From assembly GCF_000176155.1 (NCBI RefSeq), contig NZ_ACZO01000006.1, positions 1,364,001 through 1,428,000 on the forward strand: a stretch of 64,000 nt of DNA. Reading direction: 5' to 3'. The stretch comes from Vibrio metschnikovii CIP 69.14. GTDB taxonomy: Bacteria > Pseudomonadota > Gammaproteobacteria > Enterobacterales > Vibrionaceae. Positions 10,435 through 18,782 of the stretch are shown here, piece after piece. How positions within the stretch are numbered: position 1 is the stretch's first letter; each line of letters opens with the position of its first letter. The notes under the pieces are model-generated. The model was not told where the DNA came from and did not search any database. It worked only from the letters and a program-made list of their open reading frames with translations. A program made the position numbers and the translations under genes.

Positions 10435-11208
10435 ATGTCTATTCATCTTGTGATTATCGATGCGTTAAACCTGATCCGCAGAGTGCATTCCGCTCAACCC
10501 GATGAAAGCGATATCGCCCGCACCGCCAACACCACCTGTCGCACCTTACAACGTATTATTAATGAATCCGCTCCGACTCACATGATTGCGGTGTTTGATC
10601 ATACGCTACAAGATCGTGGCTGGCGTGCCGAACTGCTGCCAAGCTATAAACAAGGACGTAAGCCAATGCCCATCAGCTTGCAAAACGGCTTGGAGCAAAT
10701 TCAACAAGCATGGTGGGAACTGGGTATCGATTCACTACTTTCAGAAGGTGATGAAGCGGATGATTTAGTCGCAACCCTTGCCTGCAAAGTCGCGAGTTAT
10801 GGTGAAAAAGTAACGATCATTTCCACTGATAAAGGCTATTGTCAGCTGTTGTCTCCAACCTTACAAATTCGTGATTATTTTCAACATCGCTGGCTAGATG
10901 CGCCATTTATTGAACAAGAATTTGGCGTCAAACCAAGCCAATTGACCGACTATTGGGGTCTAACGGGCATGAGTTCGAGCCAAGTACCAGGTGTCGCTGG
11001 TCTCGGCCCTAAAGCAGCTCAAGCGATCCTCACTCAATTTACTGACATTGAACACGCTTATGCCAGTGAAGCCTTAGCCAGTAAATATCGCAAAAAACTC
11101 GATCAAGAGATTGAAATGGCACGAATTTGCAAGCAAGTTGCGACCCTGAAAACTGACATTGAACTCGGTTTTAATTTGCAAGATATCCGTTTTGAACCGA
11201 AAAGCTAG
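10435..11208 (+). CDS. xni: Flap endonuclease Xni (ExoIX)
   Basis: 257 aa, homologous to E. coli Xni/YgdG, a structure-specific 5' flap endonuclease related to the PolI 5' nuclease domain. Acidic metal-site motifs are visible: the N-terminal IIDALNLIRR, FDHTLQDRGWRAELLPSYKQGR (helical arch), GDEADDLVATLA and STDKGYCQLL. The helix-hairpin-helix region (GLTGMSSSQVPGVAGLGPKAA) follows. The start at 10435 (MSIHLVIIDAL) matches E. coli; an ATG at 10426 adds three residues and would sit in the terminator tail. Confidence 0.92.
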   Translation: MSIHLVIIDALNLIRRVHSAQPDESDIARTANTTCRTLQRIINESAPTHMIAVFDHTLQDRGWRAELLPSYKQGRKPMPISLQNGLEQIQQAWWELGIDSLLSEGDEADDLVATLACKVASYGEKVTIISTDKGYCQLLSPTLQIRDYFQHRWLDAPFIEQEFGVKPSQLTDYWGLTGMSSSQVPGVAGLGPKAAQAILTQFTDIEHAYASEALASKYRKKLDQEIEMARICKQVATLKTDIELGFNLQDIRFEPKS

Positions 11209-11235
11209 GCTCAAAACGGACCAGATCACTCCGCT

Positions 11236-12327
11236 TTAATAAGGAGAAATCGACGATAAAGATTGGACATGAACGGTGATCTCTTCTCGATCATGATAGA
11301 GATGCTTAGCTTGTAAACGAAACTTAACTTTATTCTGTTTCAGAAAATCTTTCAGATTCTCAATATCTTGTAACACCTCATCATAACGCCCCTTCATCGG
11401 TAATTTGAGATTAAAGATCGCCTCTTTAGCCCAACCACTGATGATCCACTCCCCCATCAACTGAGCAACGCGCGCTGGCTTCTCAATCATATCGCAGACA
11501 ATCCAAGTAACGTTCTTACGCGGCGGTTCAAACTTAAAACCATCTTCCATATGATGTTTAACCTGACCGGTGTCCATTAAGCTTTGCGCCATCATGCCAT
11601 TATCCACGGCATGAACAAACATCGAACGCTTAACTAATTGATAAGTCCAGCCACCAGGGCAAGCACCGAGATCCACCGCCCACATACCGGATGCCAAACG
11701 CGTATCCCATTCCGCACGAGGGATAAAGACATGAAAGGCTTCTTCTAATTTTAAGGTCGAGCGGCTTGGCGCATCTGCTGGGAATTTTAAACGAGGAATC
11801 CCCATAAAAAATGGCGAGTTATTATGGCTATACGAATAGCCTAAATAACAGTGTCCAGGAGCGGTAAAACAAACATGCAACACCGGTTTTTTAGTACTCT
11901 CTTTAGCCAATAGTACTCCATGGCTACGCAGCGCTTGACGCAGCGGCACGGTAAATTTACGACAAAACTTAAGCAGTTCTTTTGCTTCATTAGTGTCTGG
12001 CGTTTCAATACGTAAATCACCACACTGTGGAAATGCTTGTTCCTGTTTAAAATAACTCAAAATCGGTGAGATTCGGTCATCTTTCGGTAACTCAGTAAAC
12101 TCAGCGGTCACTGCAAACATTTGTCGAGCAAAAATAAGCGTTTGAAAATCAATGTTTTTAATGAGTTTGTCGGCATCTTCCGCTTGATAACACTCAAACA
12201 GTACATAACCGGTATTATTTTTAAGGCGAGGAAAACCATACACTTCAAGCTTTGTCGCTTTATCCTGAATTTCACCGGCGCACTCTTTTTCAAAGCCCGC
12301 ACGACAGTACAGCATGACTTGTTTCAC
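11236..12327 (-). CDS. rlmM: 23S rRNA (cytidine2498-2'-O)-methyltransferase RlmM
   Basis: 363 aa. Methylates the 2'-OH of C2498 in 23S rRNA using SAM. An N-terminal THUMP-like half (~1-170) is followed by a Rossmann methyltransferase; the SAM site is [14 protein letters not shown] (~223-236), followed by IVCDMIEKP and NLKLPMKGR, which carry the catalytic Asp/Lys of the K-D-K-E class. The stop is convergent with xni. The start overlaps the DUF423 stop by four bases (ATGA-type), so the two are translationally linked. Confidence 0.94.
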   Translation of the reverse strand: MKQVMLYCRAGFEKECAGEIQDKATKLEVYGFPRLKNNTGYVLFECYQAEDADKLIKNIDFQTLIFARQMFAVTAEFTELPKDDRISPILSYFKQEQAFPQCGDLRIETPDTNEAKELLKFCRKFTVPLRQALRSHGVLLAKESTKKPVLHVCFTAPGHCYLGYSYSHNNSPFFMGIPRLKFPADAPSRSTLKLEEAFHVFIPRAEWDTRLASGMWAVDLGACPGGWTYQLVKRSMFVHAVDNGMMAQSLMDTGQVKHHMEDGFKFEPPRKNVTWIVCDMIEKPARVAQLMGEWIISGWAKEAIFNLKLPMKGRYDEVLQDIENLKDFLKQNKVKFRLQAKHLYHDREEITVHVQSLSSISPY

Positions 12328-12728
12328 ACTCTTACCTCTTTGATATTAATCGCGGCTAGAACGAACATGCACCAGCCTAATAAAAACAGCAGTCCACCAA
12401 TAGGCGTTACGAAGCCGATCCACGACACTCCGGTCAACGCTAATAGGTAAAGACTACCGCTGAAACAAAAGATGCCGATGATAAAGCAAATCGCCGCACG
12501 ACCAAAATAATTTCGCGACTTTTCCATTAACGGTAAACCAAGAGCTAAACCGCAAGCAATGATCGCCAGACCATGCATAAATTGATAATGAGCAGCGGTT
12601 TGAAAAATCGTTAAGGCATATTCCGTCAGTTGAGCTTTTAAACCATGAGCGGCAAACGCCCCTAAAGAGACCGAGATACCACAGACGAGCCCACCCACAA
12701 TCAGTGTCAGTGATTGACTACTTTTCAT
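12324..12728 (-). CDS. DUF423 family inner-membrane protein (YgdD-like)
   Basis: 134 aa with four hydrophobic segments, matching DUF423. Conserved family features seen: [10 protein letters not shown] at the end of TM1, [20 protein letters not shown] and [18 protein letters not shown]. Function unknown; E. coli ygdD is also next to rlmM and gcvA. The start at 12728 (MKSS) is preferred over longer in-frame ATGs inside the hydrolase gene. It overlaps both neighbours. Confidence 0.85.
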   Translation of the reverse strand: MKSSQSLTLIVGGLVCGISVSLGAFAAHGLKAQLTEYALTIFQTAAHYQFMHGLAIIACGLALGLPLMEKSRNYFGRAAICFIIGIFCFSGSLYLLALTGVSWIGFVTPIGGLLFLLGWCMFVLAAINIKEVRV

Positions 12729-13380
12729 CATAAACCTCACCAATAAACTGCGCCAAAGATTCAATTGCCCAAGCAAGGTTATCTTCTAAGCGGTAACCCG
12801 ATGATTTTCTTGGTGCAAAACTATGATCGCCATCCGGAAGATACTGCACTGAAACCGAACGACTCAGTGGAAACTGTTCGACTTCCGCCTGTGAGCCGAA
12901 AGTATCACGCTGCCCTTGTAAGATCAGGCATGGCTTGCTCAGTGAGGCTAAATGCTCCCCTTTGTATCGTTCCGGCTTGCCCGGTGGATGGAATGGAAAG
13001 CCAAGACAAGCGACCGCTTGTACTTGTGGGTGTTCTGTCAGATGTGATGCTATGCGGCCCCCCATGGATTTACCACCAATCACCAGTGGTTGATTTGCGA
13101 ACTGTTCAATCACTTTTGTGTAAGCTTCGAGTAACTTAGGCGCGCGATCGGGTGGACGACGTTTGCCATCTTGCTGACGTTTAACCATATAAGGAAAATC
13201 AAAACGCACCACGCGAATCCCTTTAGCGGCCAAACCCTTGGCAATCGTCTGCATAAATGGATGGGTTTTATCCGCTCCTGCCCCATGGGCAAAAATAAAT
13301 GTCGCCGCTAAAGCAGATGATTCATCGCAGCTCGGCTCATCGATAATCACTGATTCATAAGGGGTTATGGCTTGCGTCAT
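12718..13380 (-). CDS. Alpha/beta hydrolase, KANL3/Tex30-like
   Basis: 220 aa alpha/beta-hydrolase. The nucleophile elbow GKSMGGR (Ser ~105) lies between strands; later Asp (GQRDTFG) and His (DGDHSF) complete a plausible triad. The N-terminal FAHGAGADKTHPFM gives the oxyanion loop typical of the dienelactone-hydrolase-like Tex30 subgroup. Substrate unknown. Its start lies 26 bases inside the gcvA 3' end and its end overlaps the DUF423 gene, giving a tight gcvA-hydrolase-DUF423-rlmM run on the minus strand. Confidence 0.78.
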   Translation of the reverse strand: MTQAITPYESVIIDEPSCDESSALAATFIFAHGAGADKTHPFMQTIAKGLAAKGIRVVRFDFPYMVKRQQDGKRRPPDRAPKLLEAYTKVIEQFANQPLVIGGKSMGGRIASHLTEHPQVQAVACLGFPFHPPGKPERYKGEHLASLSKPCLILQGQRDTFGSQAEVEQFPLSRSVSVQYLPDGDHSFAPRKSSGYRLEDNLAWAIESLAQFIGEVYDEK

Positions 13381-14281
13381 CTAATATTACCTCTTGTTCT
13401 TTACGCGCTTTTTTCAACATCCAATCTCGAAAAGTCGCAATTCGTCCCATGTCCGCTTGCTTCTCATGACAAACAACATAAAACGCATTTTTGGTCATCA
13501 ACACTTCATCAAATGGGGCCACCAAGCGTCCAGCATCTAATTCCGGTTGTGCTAACACGTTATTGCCTAACGCGACGCCTTGTCCATGAGCGGCAGCCTG
13601 CAACACCATAGTTGAATGACTAAAAATAGGCCCTTGATTAACATTCAGCGAATCTAAACCATTTTCTTTAGCAAACTGCTTCCAATCCTTGCGTGACGTA
13701 TCATGCAATAATGTATGTCGTGCTAAATCACTTAAGGTGACTAAAGGCTTCGGACCGACTAACAGCGCAGGTGAGCAAAGCGGGATCAAAAACTCTTGGT
13801 ACAATTTATCCGCCCGCAGGCCAGGCCAATTACCTCGACCATAGTAAATCGCTACATCGACATCATCGGTGAGTGATCCTTCTTCCATATCCACCGCTTT
13901 GATACGCACATCAATGTCAGGTTGTTGATGATTAAAATCCGCCAGGCGAGGCACCAACCACTGAATAGCAAAACTGGGCGGCAGACTGATGGTCAATGCG
14001 CCTTTTTCACTTCGCTCAAGTAATTTGTCAGTAGCTTCCGCCAACGCACTAAAAATATCCTTAATATCGAGAAAATAGCCTTGCCCTTCTTCCGTTAGTA
14101 GTAAAGAACGATTACGGCGACGAAATAGCTTAAGGCCAAGGAATTCTTCTAACGCCTTGATTTGGTGGCTAACCGCCGCTTGAGTCACAAATAACTCTTC
14201 CGCCGCTCGGGTAAAACTTAAATGACGTGCAGCCGCTTCAAAGACTTTTAATGAATTGAGCGGTGGTAATCTTCTGGACAT
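13355..14281 (-). CDS. gcvA: LysR-type transcriptional regulator GcvA
   Basis: 308 aa LysR regulator. Winged helix at 1-65 (LNSLKVFEAAARHLSFTRAA; AVSHQIKALEEFLG) and a LysR substrate domain after ~90. Strongly resembles GcvA, which controls glycine cleavage genes and gcvB in E. coli. The divergent GcvB-type RNA upstream supports this assignment. Its gene end overlaps the hydrolase start. Its own promoter must lie in the ~90 bases shared with the gcvB promoter. Confidence 0.9.
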   Translation of the reverse strand: MSRRLPPLNSLKVFEAAARHLSFTRAAEELFVTQAAVSHQIKALEEFLGLKLFRRRNRSLLLTEEGQGYFLDIKDIFSALAEATDKLLERSEKGALTISLPPSFAIQWLVPRLADFNHQQPDIDVRIKAVDMEEGSLTDDVDVAIYYGRGNWPGLRADKLYQEFLIPLCSPALLVGPKPLVTLSDLARHTLLHDTSRKDWKQFAKENGLDSLNVNQGPIFSHSTMVLQAAAHGQGVALGNNVLAQPELDAGRLVAPFDEVLMTKNAFYVVCHEKQADMGRIATFRDWMLKKARKEQEVILDDASHNPL

Positions 14282-14336
14282 AGGGACACTCTAAAACCGA
14301 TTAGTTTTTTTTATGTGAAACATTATAAATTGTCCG

Positions 14337-14365
14337 TTGCTAACCAGCCAGAGAAAATCTATATT
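14337..14365 (+). promoter_or_regulatory. Predicted promoter of GcvB
   Basis: A TTGCTA -35 (14337-14342) and TATATT -10 (14360-14365) are separated by 17 bases, placing the start near 14372, as expected for a ~207-nt GcvB. The region is shared with divergent gcvA. Confidence 0.65.
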
Positions 14366-14371
14366 GCACCC

Positions 14372-14578
14372 CGTAACGCAAGCCTGAACGGCTTGATTCT
14401 TTTTGAATCAATTGGTTTGCTGTTGCGATGTTGTGTTTGCAAACTCGTTTTTCGAGTTCGGTAGTTTCTACCACCCTGTTTTGTACAGTTATCCCCTGTA
14501 ACAAAACAAATACTTCCTGTATTTATTTTTTGACCTGTCTGTCAAATATTTAGCACCGCCTTTTGGCGGTGTTTTTTT
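14372..14578 (+). ncRNA. gcvB: GcvB small RNA
   Basis: Hfq-dependent sRNA that represses amino-acid and peptide transporter mRNAs. Read by eye against E. coli GcvB: the G/U-rich seed region R1 is at about 14414-14440 (contains TGTTGTGTTTGC), then a hairpin (AACTCG/CGAGTT), a GGTAG/CTACC hairpin, the conserved ACTTCCTGTA block at 14512-14521, the GACCTGTCTGTC block at 14532-14543, and the terminal hairpin GCACCGCC/GGCGGTG with seven T. Divergent from gcvA, as in enterics. The 5' end is inferred from the promoter. Confidence 0.92.
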
Positions 14579-14589
14579 ATCTATTCGCC

Positions 14590-14644
14590 ACCCACTTCCT
14601 ACTTGAAGCCGCCGCAGTGTTGACTCCAACTTGTTTGGCTATAA
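14590..14644 (-). repeat. Internally deleted ERIC-like repeat
   Basis: On the minus strand both ERIC ends are recognisable (TATAgCCaaacaagttgg start; gcttcaagtaggaag end) but the central ~70 bases are missing. Lies between the GcvB terminator and the thiI terminator. Confidence 0.5.
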
Positions 14645-14645
14645 T

Positions 14646-14671
14646 AAAAAGCCCAGCAGCATCAACTGGGC
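14646..14671 (-). terminator. Terminator downstream of thiI
   Basis: Stem GCCCAG / CTGGGC with a 9-base loop; read on the minus strand it is followed by five T residues. Confidence 0.7.
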
Positions 14672-14702
14672 AAAACGTAGTTTAACAACGGATTAAAGTT
14701 AA

Positions 14703-16151
14703 CTAAGGACGGTAGACTTTAACATTGTCAAAACCTTGCTCTTTTAAGTATAAGGCTTGTAAACGACTCATCACGCCTCGTTGACAATAAAGCAAATAGG
14801 TTTTGGACTGATCAAGATCGCCGAACTTGGTGGCTAACTTGTAGAATGGAATGGTCATCACTTCAATACCGTCAAGCTCTAATGGTGCGTCATCTTCCTC
14901 TTCTGGGCTACGAATATCGAGCACAATAGCGTCCTCTTGCACCGCATCGACCTGTTCCACTTCCGGCGCTTGCTGCTGACTCTCTTTTTCGATATCACGA
15001 ATATCCATCAAACGAGCGTCATAAATCACTTTATCTAAGATAGTAAAATCGAATTTCGCTTCTTGTTCTTCTAATAGAGCTTTTACCGCTTTTACGGTTG
15101 GGTTTTTAGAAATCACACCACAATATTCTGGCATGGTTTTCGCGAAATCTTCTGTGCCAATATCACGGGCAAGATCCATGATATCGCCTTTATCCCAGTT
15201 GATCAGTGGACGAAGAATAAGACGATCGGTCACACCATCAATATGACGCAAATTGGTCAAGGTCTGACTGGAGACTTGGCCAATCGCCTCGCCAGTCACC
15301 AACGCCTGAATACCAAACTTCTCTGCAATACGGCCAGCAACCCGCATAAACATACGTTTGAGCACTACGCCCATCTGACCATCGTCAATTTTCTCTAAAA
15401 TCTCAGCAACAACCGGCTCAAAATCAACAGAGATAAAGCGTACCTTGGCTGACGAGCCGTACTTGTTCCATAAATAGTGCGCGACTTGCTTAACACCGAT
15501 TTCATGCGCAGGCCCGCCCAGATTGAAAAAGCAATAATGGACTTTAGAACCGCGTTTAATGTGTAAATAACTCGATACGCCAGAATCGTAACCTCCTGAA
15601 ATAAGGCTGAGTACGTCCTCTTGTGTGCCGAGTGGAAAACCACCTAACCCTTTGTAACGAGCAATCACCTGATTGAGTAATTCATCCGCCACTTCAATAT
15701 GAACAATAATATCAGGACGAGTTAATTTCACTTTTGCTGAAGCAACCGCTTGATTCAGTCCACCACCAATATAACGCTCTAATTCAAGCGATGAAAAATC
15801 ATGCTTACCACGACGTTTGGCACGTACAGCAAAGGTTTTATTTTCAATCAGTTCACGACTGTTTTCTAACACTTGCAGATAAATGTCATGCATATCGGTA
15901 AACGTCGATTGCTTGACTTGTAGTATCTGTTGAATACCTGGCGTGGTGGTTAAAATCTCTAATGTTTGTTGAAAAAACTGATCGCTATTGGCACTGACTT
16001 CAATATGATCGCGGCGGTTAAAAACCGCAACGCCAGTGGTCCGCTTTTTAATAATATTGCGAATATTCGATTCAAGAATCTTGGTAAAACGCTTACGTAC
16101 TGATTCACTTTTAACAAAAATTTCTGGATGGGGTTTAACAATAAATTTCAT
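14703..16151 (-). CDS. thiI: tRNA 4-thiouridine synthetase ThiI with rhodanese domain
   Basis: 482 aa, the long gammaproteobacterial form. Makes s4U8 in tRNA and supplies sulfur for thiamine thiazole synthesis. Domains in order: N-terminal ferredoxin-like and THUMP domain (~1-165), PP-loop ATP pyrophosphatase with SGGYDSG (~183-189) and the conserved Cys in EYCGVI (~344), and a C-terminal rhodanese domain with the persulfide Cys in LLYCQRG (~457). Monocistronic by appearance: terminator downstream, about 230 non-coding bases upstream. Confidence 0.95.
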   Translation of the reverse strand: MKFIVKPHPEIFVKSESVRKRFTKILESNIRNIIKKRTTGVAVFNRRDHIEVSANSDQFFQQTLEILTTTPGIQQILQVKQSTFTDMHDIYLQVLENSRELIENKTFAVRAKRRGKHDFSSLELERYIGGGLNQAVASAKVKLTRPDIIVHIEVADELLNQVIARYKGLGGFPLGTQEDVLSLISGGYDSGVSSYLHIKRGSKVHYCFFNLGGPAHEIGVKQVAHYLWNKYGSSAKVRFISVDFEPVVAEILEKIDDGQMGVVLKRMFMRVAGRIAEKFGIQALVTGEAIGQVSSQTLTNLRHIDGVTDRLILRPLINWDKGDIMDLARDIGTEDFAKTMPEYCGVISKNPTVKAVKALLEEQEAKFDFTILDKVIYDARLMDIRDIEKESQQQAPEVEQVDAVQEDAIVLDIRSPEEEDDAPLELDGIEVMTIPFYKLATKFGDLDQSKTYLLYCQRGVMSRLQALYLKEQGFDNVKVYRP

Positions 16152-16339
16152 GGGGCTATTCGCAAATTAGGTTCAAAACAAGCATTGAGCTTCATGCTAA
16201 GCAGTGACGCTCAGGATAGAGATCAGCAAAGGGGCAGGATTATACACGATCTACTCAATTAGGAAAATCATCATAAAAGGCAAGGTTTATGACGACTCTT
16301 CGCTTAAAAGCGAATGGCATGATAAGTGGGGAGATTTGG

Positions 16340-16370
16340 GTTCTAGGTTCTGGGATCGAGAACCTAGAAC
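16340..16370. repeat. Perfect 12-bp inverted repeat downstream of pomB
   Basis: GTTCTAGGTTCT / AGAACCTAGAAC with a 7-base spacer, each arm itself containing a repeated GTTCT unit. It lies 12 bases past the pomB stop. No T-run follows on either strand, so it is not a classical terminator; it may stabilise the mRNA end or be a repeat element. Confidence 0.7.
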
Positions 16371-16381
16371 AACGATTGATG

Positions 16382-17326
16382 CTATTGTAGTGAAGGGATC
16401 TCCTCACTTAACAGCGGTTTTCCTTGCATGATACCGATCTCGACTCGTCGATTACGAGAGCGTTGCGCTTCGGTATCGTTCGGGCCAACCGGCGCGGTAT
16501 CAGCCAATCCTCTGACTTCTAAACGTCGGTGGTCAAAACCGGTCACTCTTTCCATTTCTTGCGCAACCGACACTGCTCGCTGCGCTGAAAGATCCCAATT
16601 TGAGCGATAAAGCTCAGAATCTAATCGTTGATTATCAGTATGCCCAGTCACCTGAACAATACCGGGAACGTCTTTGACTAATTCGGCAATCTGCCGAACC
16701 AAGGGTCGAAATTGAGGTTGTAAAAAGGCGGAACCTTCAGGAAAAGCCCCCCGCTCACGAATACGGATCAGAATTTGCTGGCCTAAGTTTTCCACCTCAA
16801 CAGCCCCTTGCTCAATTTCTCGATCTAAGGCTTTTTTGATGTTCTCTAAAACAATTTCCATCTCTTCAGAGAGGGCTTCAGATTGCTCTTGCTCCTGCTC
16901 AGCGTCTTCATTATCTTGACTATCTTCAGTCGAGGTTTCAGGAGATTCTCCGCCCGTTAGCTGACCATCATCGCGCTGATTACCGCCGGCTCTATCAGAA
17001 TCACCTTCATGAAATTCTAACGTTTGCTGAGTAATATCAATTGTTTGCTGCATGATCACGTCAATAGGAGTCGGCTCAGGACGACCTGGACGAAACTCTT
17101 GAGCAATCACACTGGTCCCTTTAGGTATATCTTTGACTTCTAAACGGTTTTGTACCCCAAACGCAAACTTCATCGAACCCGCGATCTGTTTGAATTTAAG
17201 AACGTCCATCTCTGAAAAAGACAGCAGCAGTACAAAAAAGCACATCAACAATGCCATCAAATCGGCAAAGGTTCCCATATAGGCAGGCAGGCCCGGCGGT
17301 GGGCATTTGCGTTTTAGATCCTCCAT
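16382..17326 (-). CDS. pomB: Sodium-driven flagellar stator protein PomB
   Basis: 314 aa, near-identical in layout to PomB of V. alginolyticus. Forms the Na+ channel with PomA. The N-terminal CPPPGLP is followed by the single TM helix with the ion-carrying Asp22 (GTFADLMALLMCFF), then the plug/linker region (EMDVLKFKQIAGSMKFAFG), an acidic Glu/Gln-rich linker (~115-160) and the C-terminal OmpA-like peptidoglycan-binding domain (VTGHTDNQRLDSELYRSNWDLS, ~230-251). Starts 12 bases after the pomA stop; the pair is one operon. Confidence 0.95.
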   Translation of the reverse strand: MEDLKRKCPPPGLPAYMGTFADLMALLMCFFVLLLSFSEMDVLKFKQIAGSMKFAFGVQNRLEVKDIPKGTSVIAQEFRPGRPEPTPIDVIMQQTIDITQQTLEFHEGDSDRAGGNQRDDGQLTGGESPETSTEDSQDNEDAEQEQEQSEALSEEMEIVLENIKKALDREIEQGAVEVENLGQQILIRIRERGAFPEGSAFLQPQFRPLVRQIAELVKDVPGIVQVTGHTDNQRLDSELYRSNWDLSAQRAVSVAQEMERVTGFDHRRLEVRGLADTAPVGPNDTEAQRSRNRRVEIGIMQGKPLLSEEIPSLQ

Positions 17327-17338
17327 GATGGCCCCCCG

Positions 17339-18103
17339 CTATTCATTATCGACATCAAGTACTCGCTTACCTTCATTAAGATAATTTTTCAAATAGCCAT
17401 CGATCACTCGCGGGTTTTGTCCATCTTGAATCGCTAAGACACCATCCATAATTAAACGACGATTTAAGGTTTCTTGTCCTCGGCGTAACGCCAATTTATC
17501 GGCAATCGGGAAGAAGATCATGTTTGCCATGATCGCCCCATACAACGTCGTCAATAACGCCACCGCCATTGCTGGGCCGATAGCTTTCGGGTCATCCATA
17601 TTTGATAACATGGCCACTAAGCCTATCAACGTACCGATCATCCCCATCGCAGGGGCTACATCACCAAAGGCACGAAAAACACCCGTCCCTAATTCATGGC
17701 GCTCATCGGTTAAAACGATGTCTTTTTGTAATGCGGTGCGAACGACATCAGCATCGTGCCCATCAACCAATAAATCGATGCCTTTTTGCATAAATGAATT
17801 AGAGATTTCCATCTCTTCTAACGCTAAGAAACCACCTTTACGCGCTGCATCGGCCATCTCAACGATTTTGGCAATTAAGTCTTCAGGCTCTTCCGCTTTA
17901 AACATAAACGCTTTAGCGGCAATTTTGGCCGCACCAAAAAACTGCCCCATGGTAAATTTGACTAACACAACGAAGGTTGAACCACCGACGACGATCAGAA
18001 CCGATGTGACATCGACAAACATCACAAGGCTACCACCAACGACCATTGCCATCAAAACGAAAGCCAGACCACCAATTAGGCCTACTAGCGTTGCTAAATC
18101 CAC
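17339..18103 (-). CDS. pomA: Sodium-driven flagellar stator protein PomA
   Basis: 254 aa MotA/PomA family, four TM helices. TM3-TM4 carry the ion-path motif (GDVAPAMGMIGTLIGLVAML, ~149-168). The cytoplasmic loop between TM2 and TM3 holds the charged rotor-contact residues (e.g. the RKGGFLALEE and DERHELG stretches). Na+ rather than H+ specificity is inferred from close similarity to vibrio PomA and the PomB partner. Preceded by a sigma-28-like promoter at 18150-18175. Confidence 0.95.
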   Translation of the reverse strand: MDLATLVGLIGGLAFVLMAMVVGGSLVMFVDVTSVLIVVGGSTFVVLVKFTMGQFFGAAKIAAKAFMFKAEEPEDLIAKIVEMADAARKGGFLALEEMEISNSFMQKGIDLLVDGHDADVVRTALQKDIVLTDERHELGTGVFRAFGDVAPAMGMIGTLIGLVAMLSNMDDPKAIGPAMAVALLTTLYGAIMANMIFFPIADKLALRRGQETLNRRLIMDGVLAIQDGQNPRVIDGYLKNYLNEGKRVLDVDNE

Positions 18104-18149
18104 GAAGCGCTCCTCATGCTTGTCATCTGCATTATTGAGATTACTCTTC

Positions 18150-18175
18150 TTATCGGCACAAGAGCAAAATCTTTA
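18150..18175 (-). promoter_or_regulatory. Sigma-28 (FliA)-type promoter of pomAB
   Basis: On the minus strand a perfect GCCGATAA -10 (18157-18150) is preceded by TAAA (18175-18172) with a 14-base spacer; the enteric consensus spacing is 15. It lies about 47 bases upstream of pomA, consistent with late flagellar expression. Confidence 0.7.
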
Positions 18176-18280
18176 ACTTATATTATGGTTAAGTTTATAC
18201 GCAAAACCCACTATCCCCAAGTGCCGCTCTTTGACTCGTTATCGCAAAAAAACATTTTGCTTTCAATAAACTTCAGATTA

Positions 18281-18358
18281 TTAGCACAGCATAAGTGACC
18301 TTATCACTGAGTCAAACAACGCTACAGCAGCAACACGTTCCCCTGAAGTCTTGACCAT
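18281..18358 (-). CDS. Possible 25-residue small ORF with strong ribosome binding site
   Basis: Between pomA and xseB the minus strand reads AGGAGG, six bases, ATG, then MVKTSGERVAAVALFDSVIR and a five-residue tail SLMLC before TAA. An alternative ATG directly upstream at 18361 adds one Met but lies only three bases from the SD. No homologue is known to me. It could be a small protein or leader peptide upstream of pomA, or chance. Confidence 0.3.
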   Translation of the reverse strand: MVKTSGERVAAVALFDSVIRSLMLC

Positions 18359-18460
18359 CATCGCCCTCCTAAAATTAATGGTTATGTTTGACTATTTTTA
18401 GATAAGCTTAGCGGTCTGATAAAAAAGCGCCTTATTTATAACAAATTTGCTTGGTTAAAT

Positions 18461-18489
18461 TTGACCATCTGTACGCCCTAAGGTAACTT
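18461..18489 (+). promoter_or_regulatory. Predicted promoter of xseB-ispA-dxs
   Basis: TTGACC (18461-18466), a 17-base spacer and TAACTT (18484-18489). It ends about 29 bases before the xseB start. Apart from this, the small ORF and the pomA promoter, I see nothing else in the 18104-18518 interval. Confidence 0.45.
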
Positions 18490-18518
18490 TCGTGCATCTT
18501 TTTTGAGGCAAAATGATT

Positions 18519-18761
18519 ATGGCGAGCAAAAAACCGGAGAATATGTCCTTCGAAGCGACAATCGAAGAGCTAGATAACTTAGTTGAACAATTAGAAAGCG
18601 GCGATATTGCACTCGATGAAGCATTAAAAAAATTTGAACGGGGTATCGCCTTAGCTCGCAGCGGGCAAGCCAAACTCGATGAAGCAGAACAACGAGTGCG
18701 CATTCTTCTTGATAACTCGGACGATGCACCGTTAGCTGAATTCACCGCTGTTCCCGAATAA
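18519..18761 (+). CDS. xseB: Exodeoxyribonuclease VII small subunit
   Basis: 80 aa; XseB family. Partner of XseA in degrading single-stranded DNA from either end. The hallmark helical region is intact: MSFEATIEELDNLVEQLESG, then FERGIALARSGQAKLDEAEQ and RVRILL. The start at 18519 (MASKKPENMS) is taken over the ATG at 18513 by comparison with the V. cholerae protein as I recall it. It heads the xseB-ispA-dxs operon common in gammaproteobacteria. Confidence 0.93.
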   Translation: MASKKPENMSFEATIEELDNLVEQLESGDIALDEALKKFERGIALARSGQAKLDEAEQRVRILLDNSDDAPLAEFTAVPE

Positions 18762-18782
18762 CCAGAGAGTAATACATATCCT

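Noticed and set aside
12765..13139. 124-codon ORF opposite the alpha/beta hydrolase
   Set aside because: Shadow of a clear hydrolase with intact catalytic motifs; no ribosome binding site.
17520..18176. 218-codon plus-strand ORF opposite pomA
   Set aside because: Antisense of pomA and runs through the pomA promoter; composition (Thr/Ile/Pro-rich) is typical of a shadow frame.
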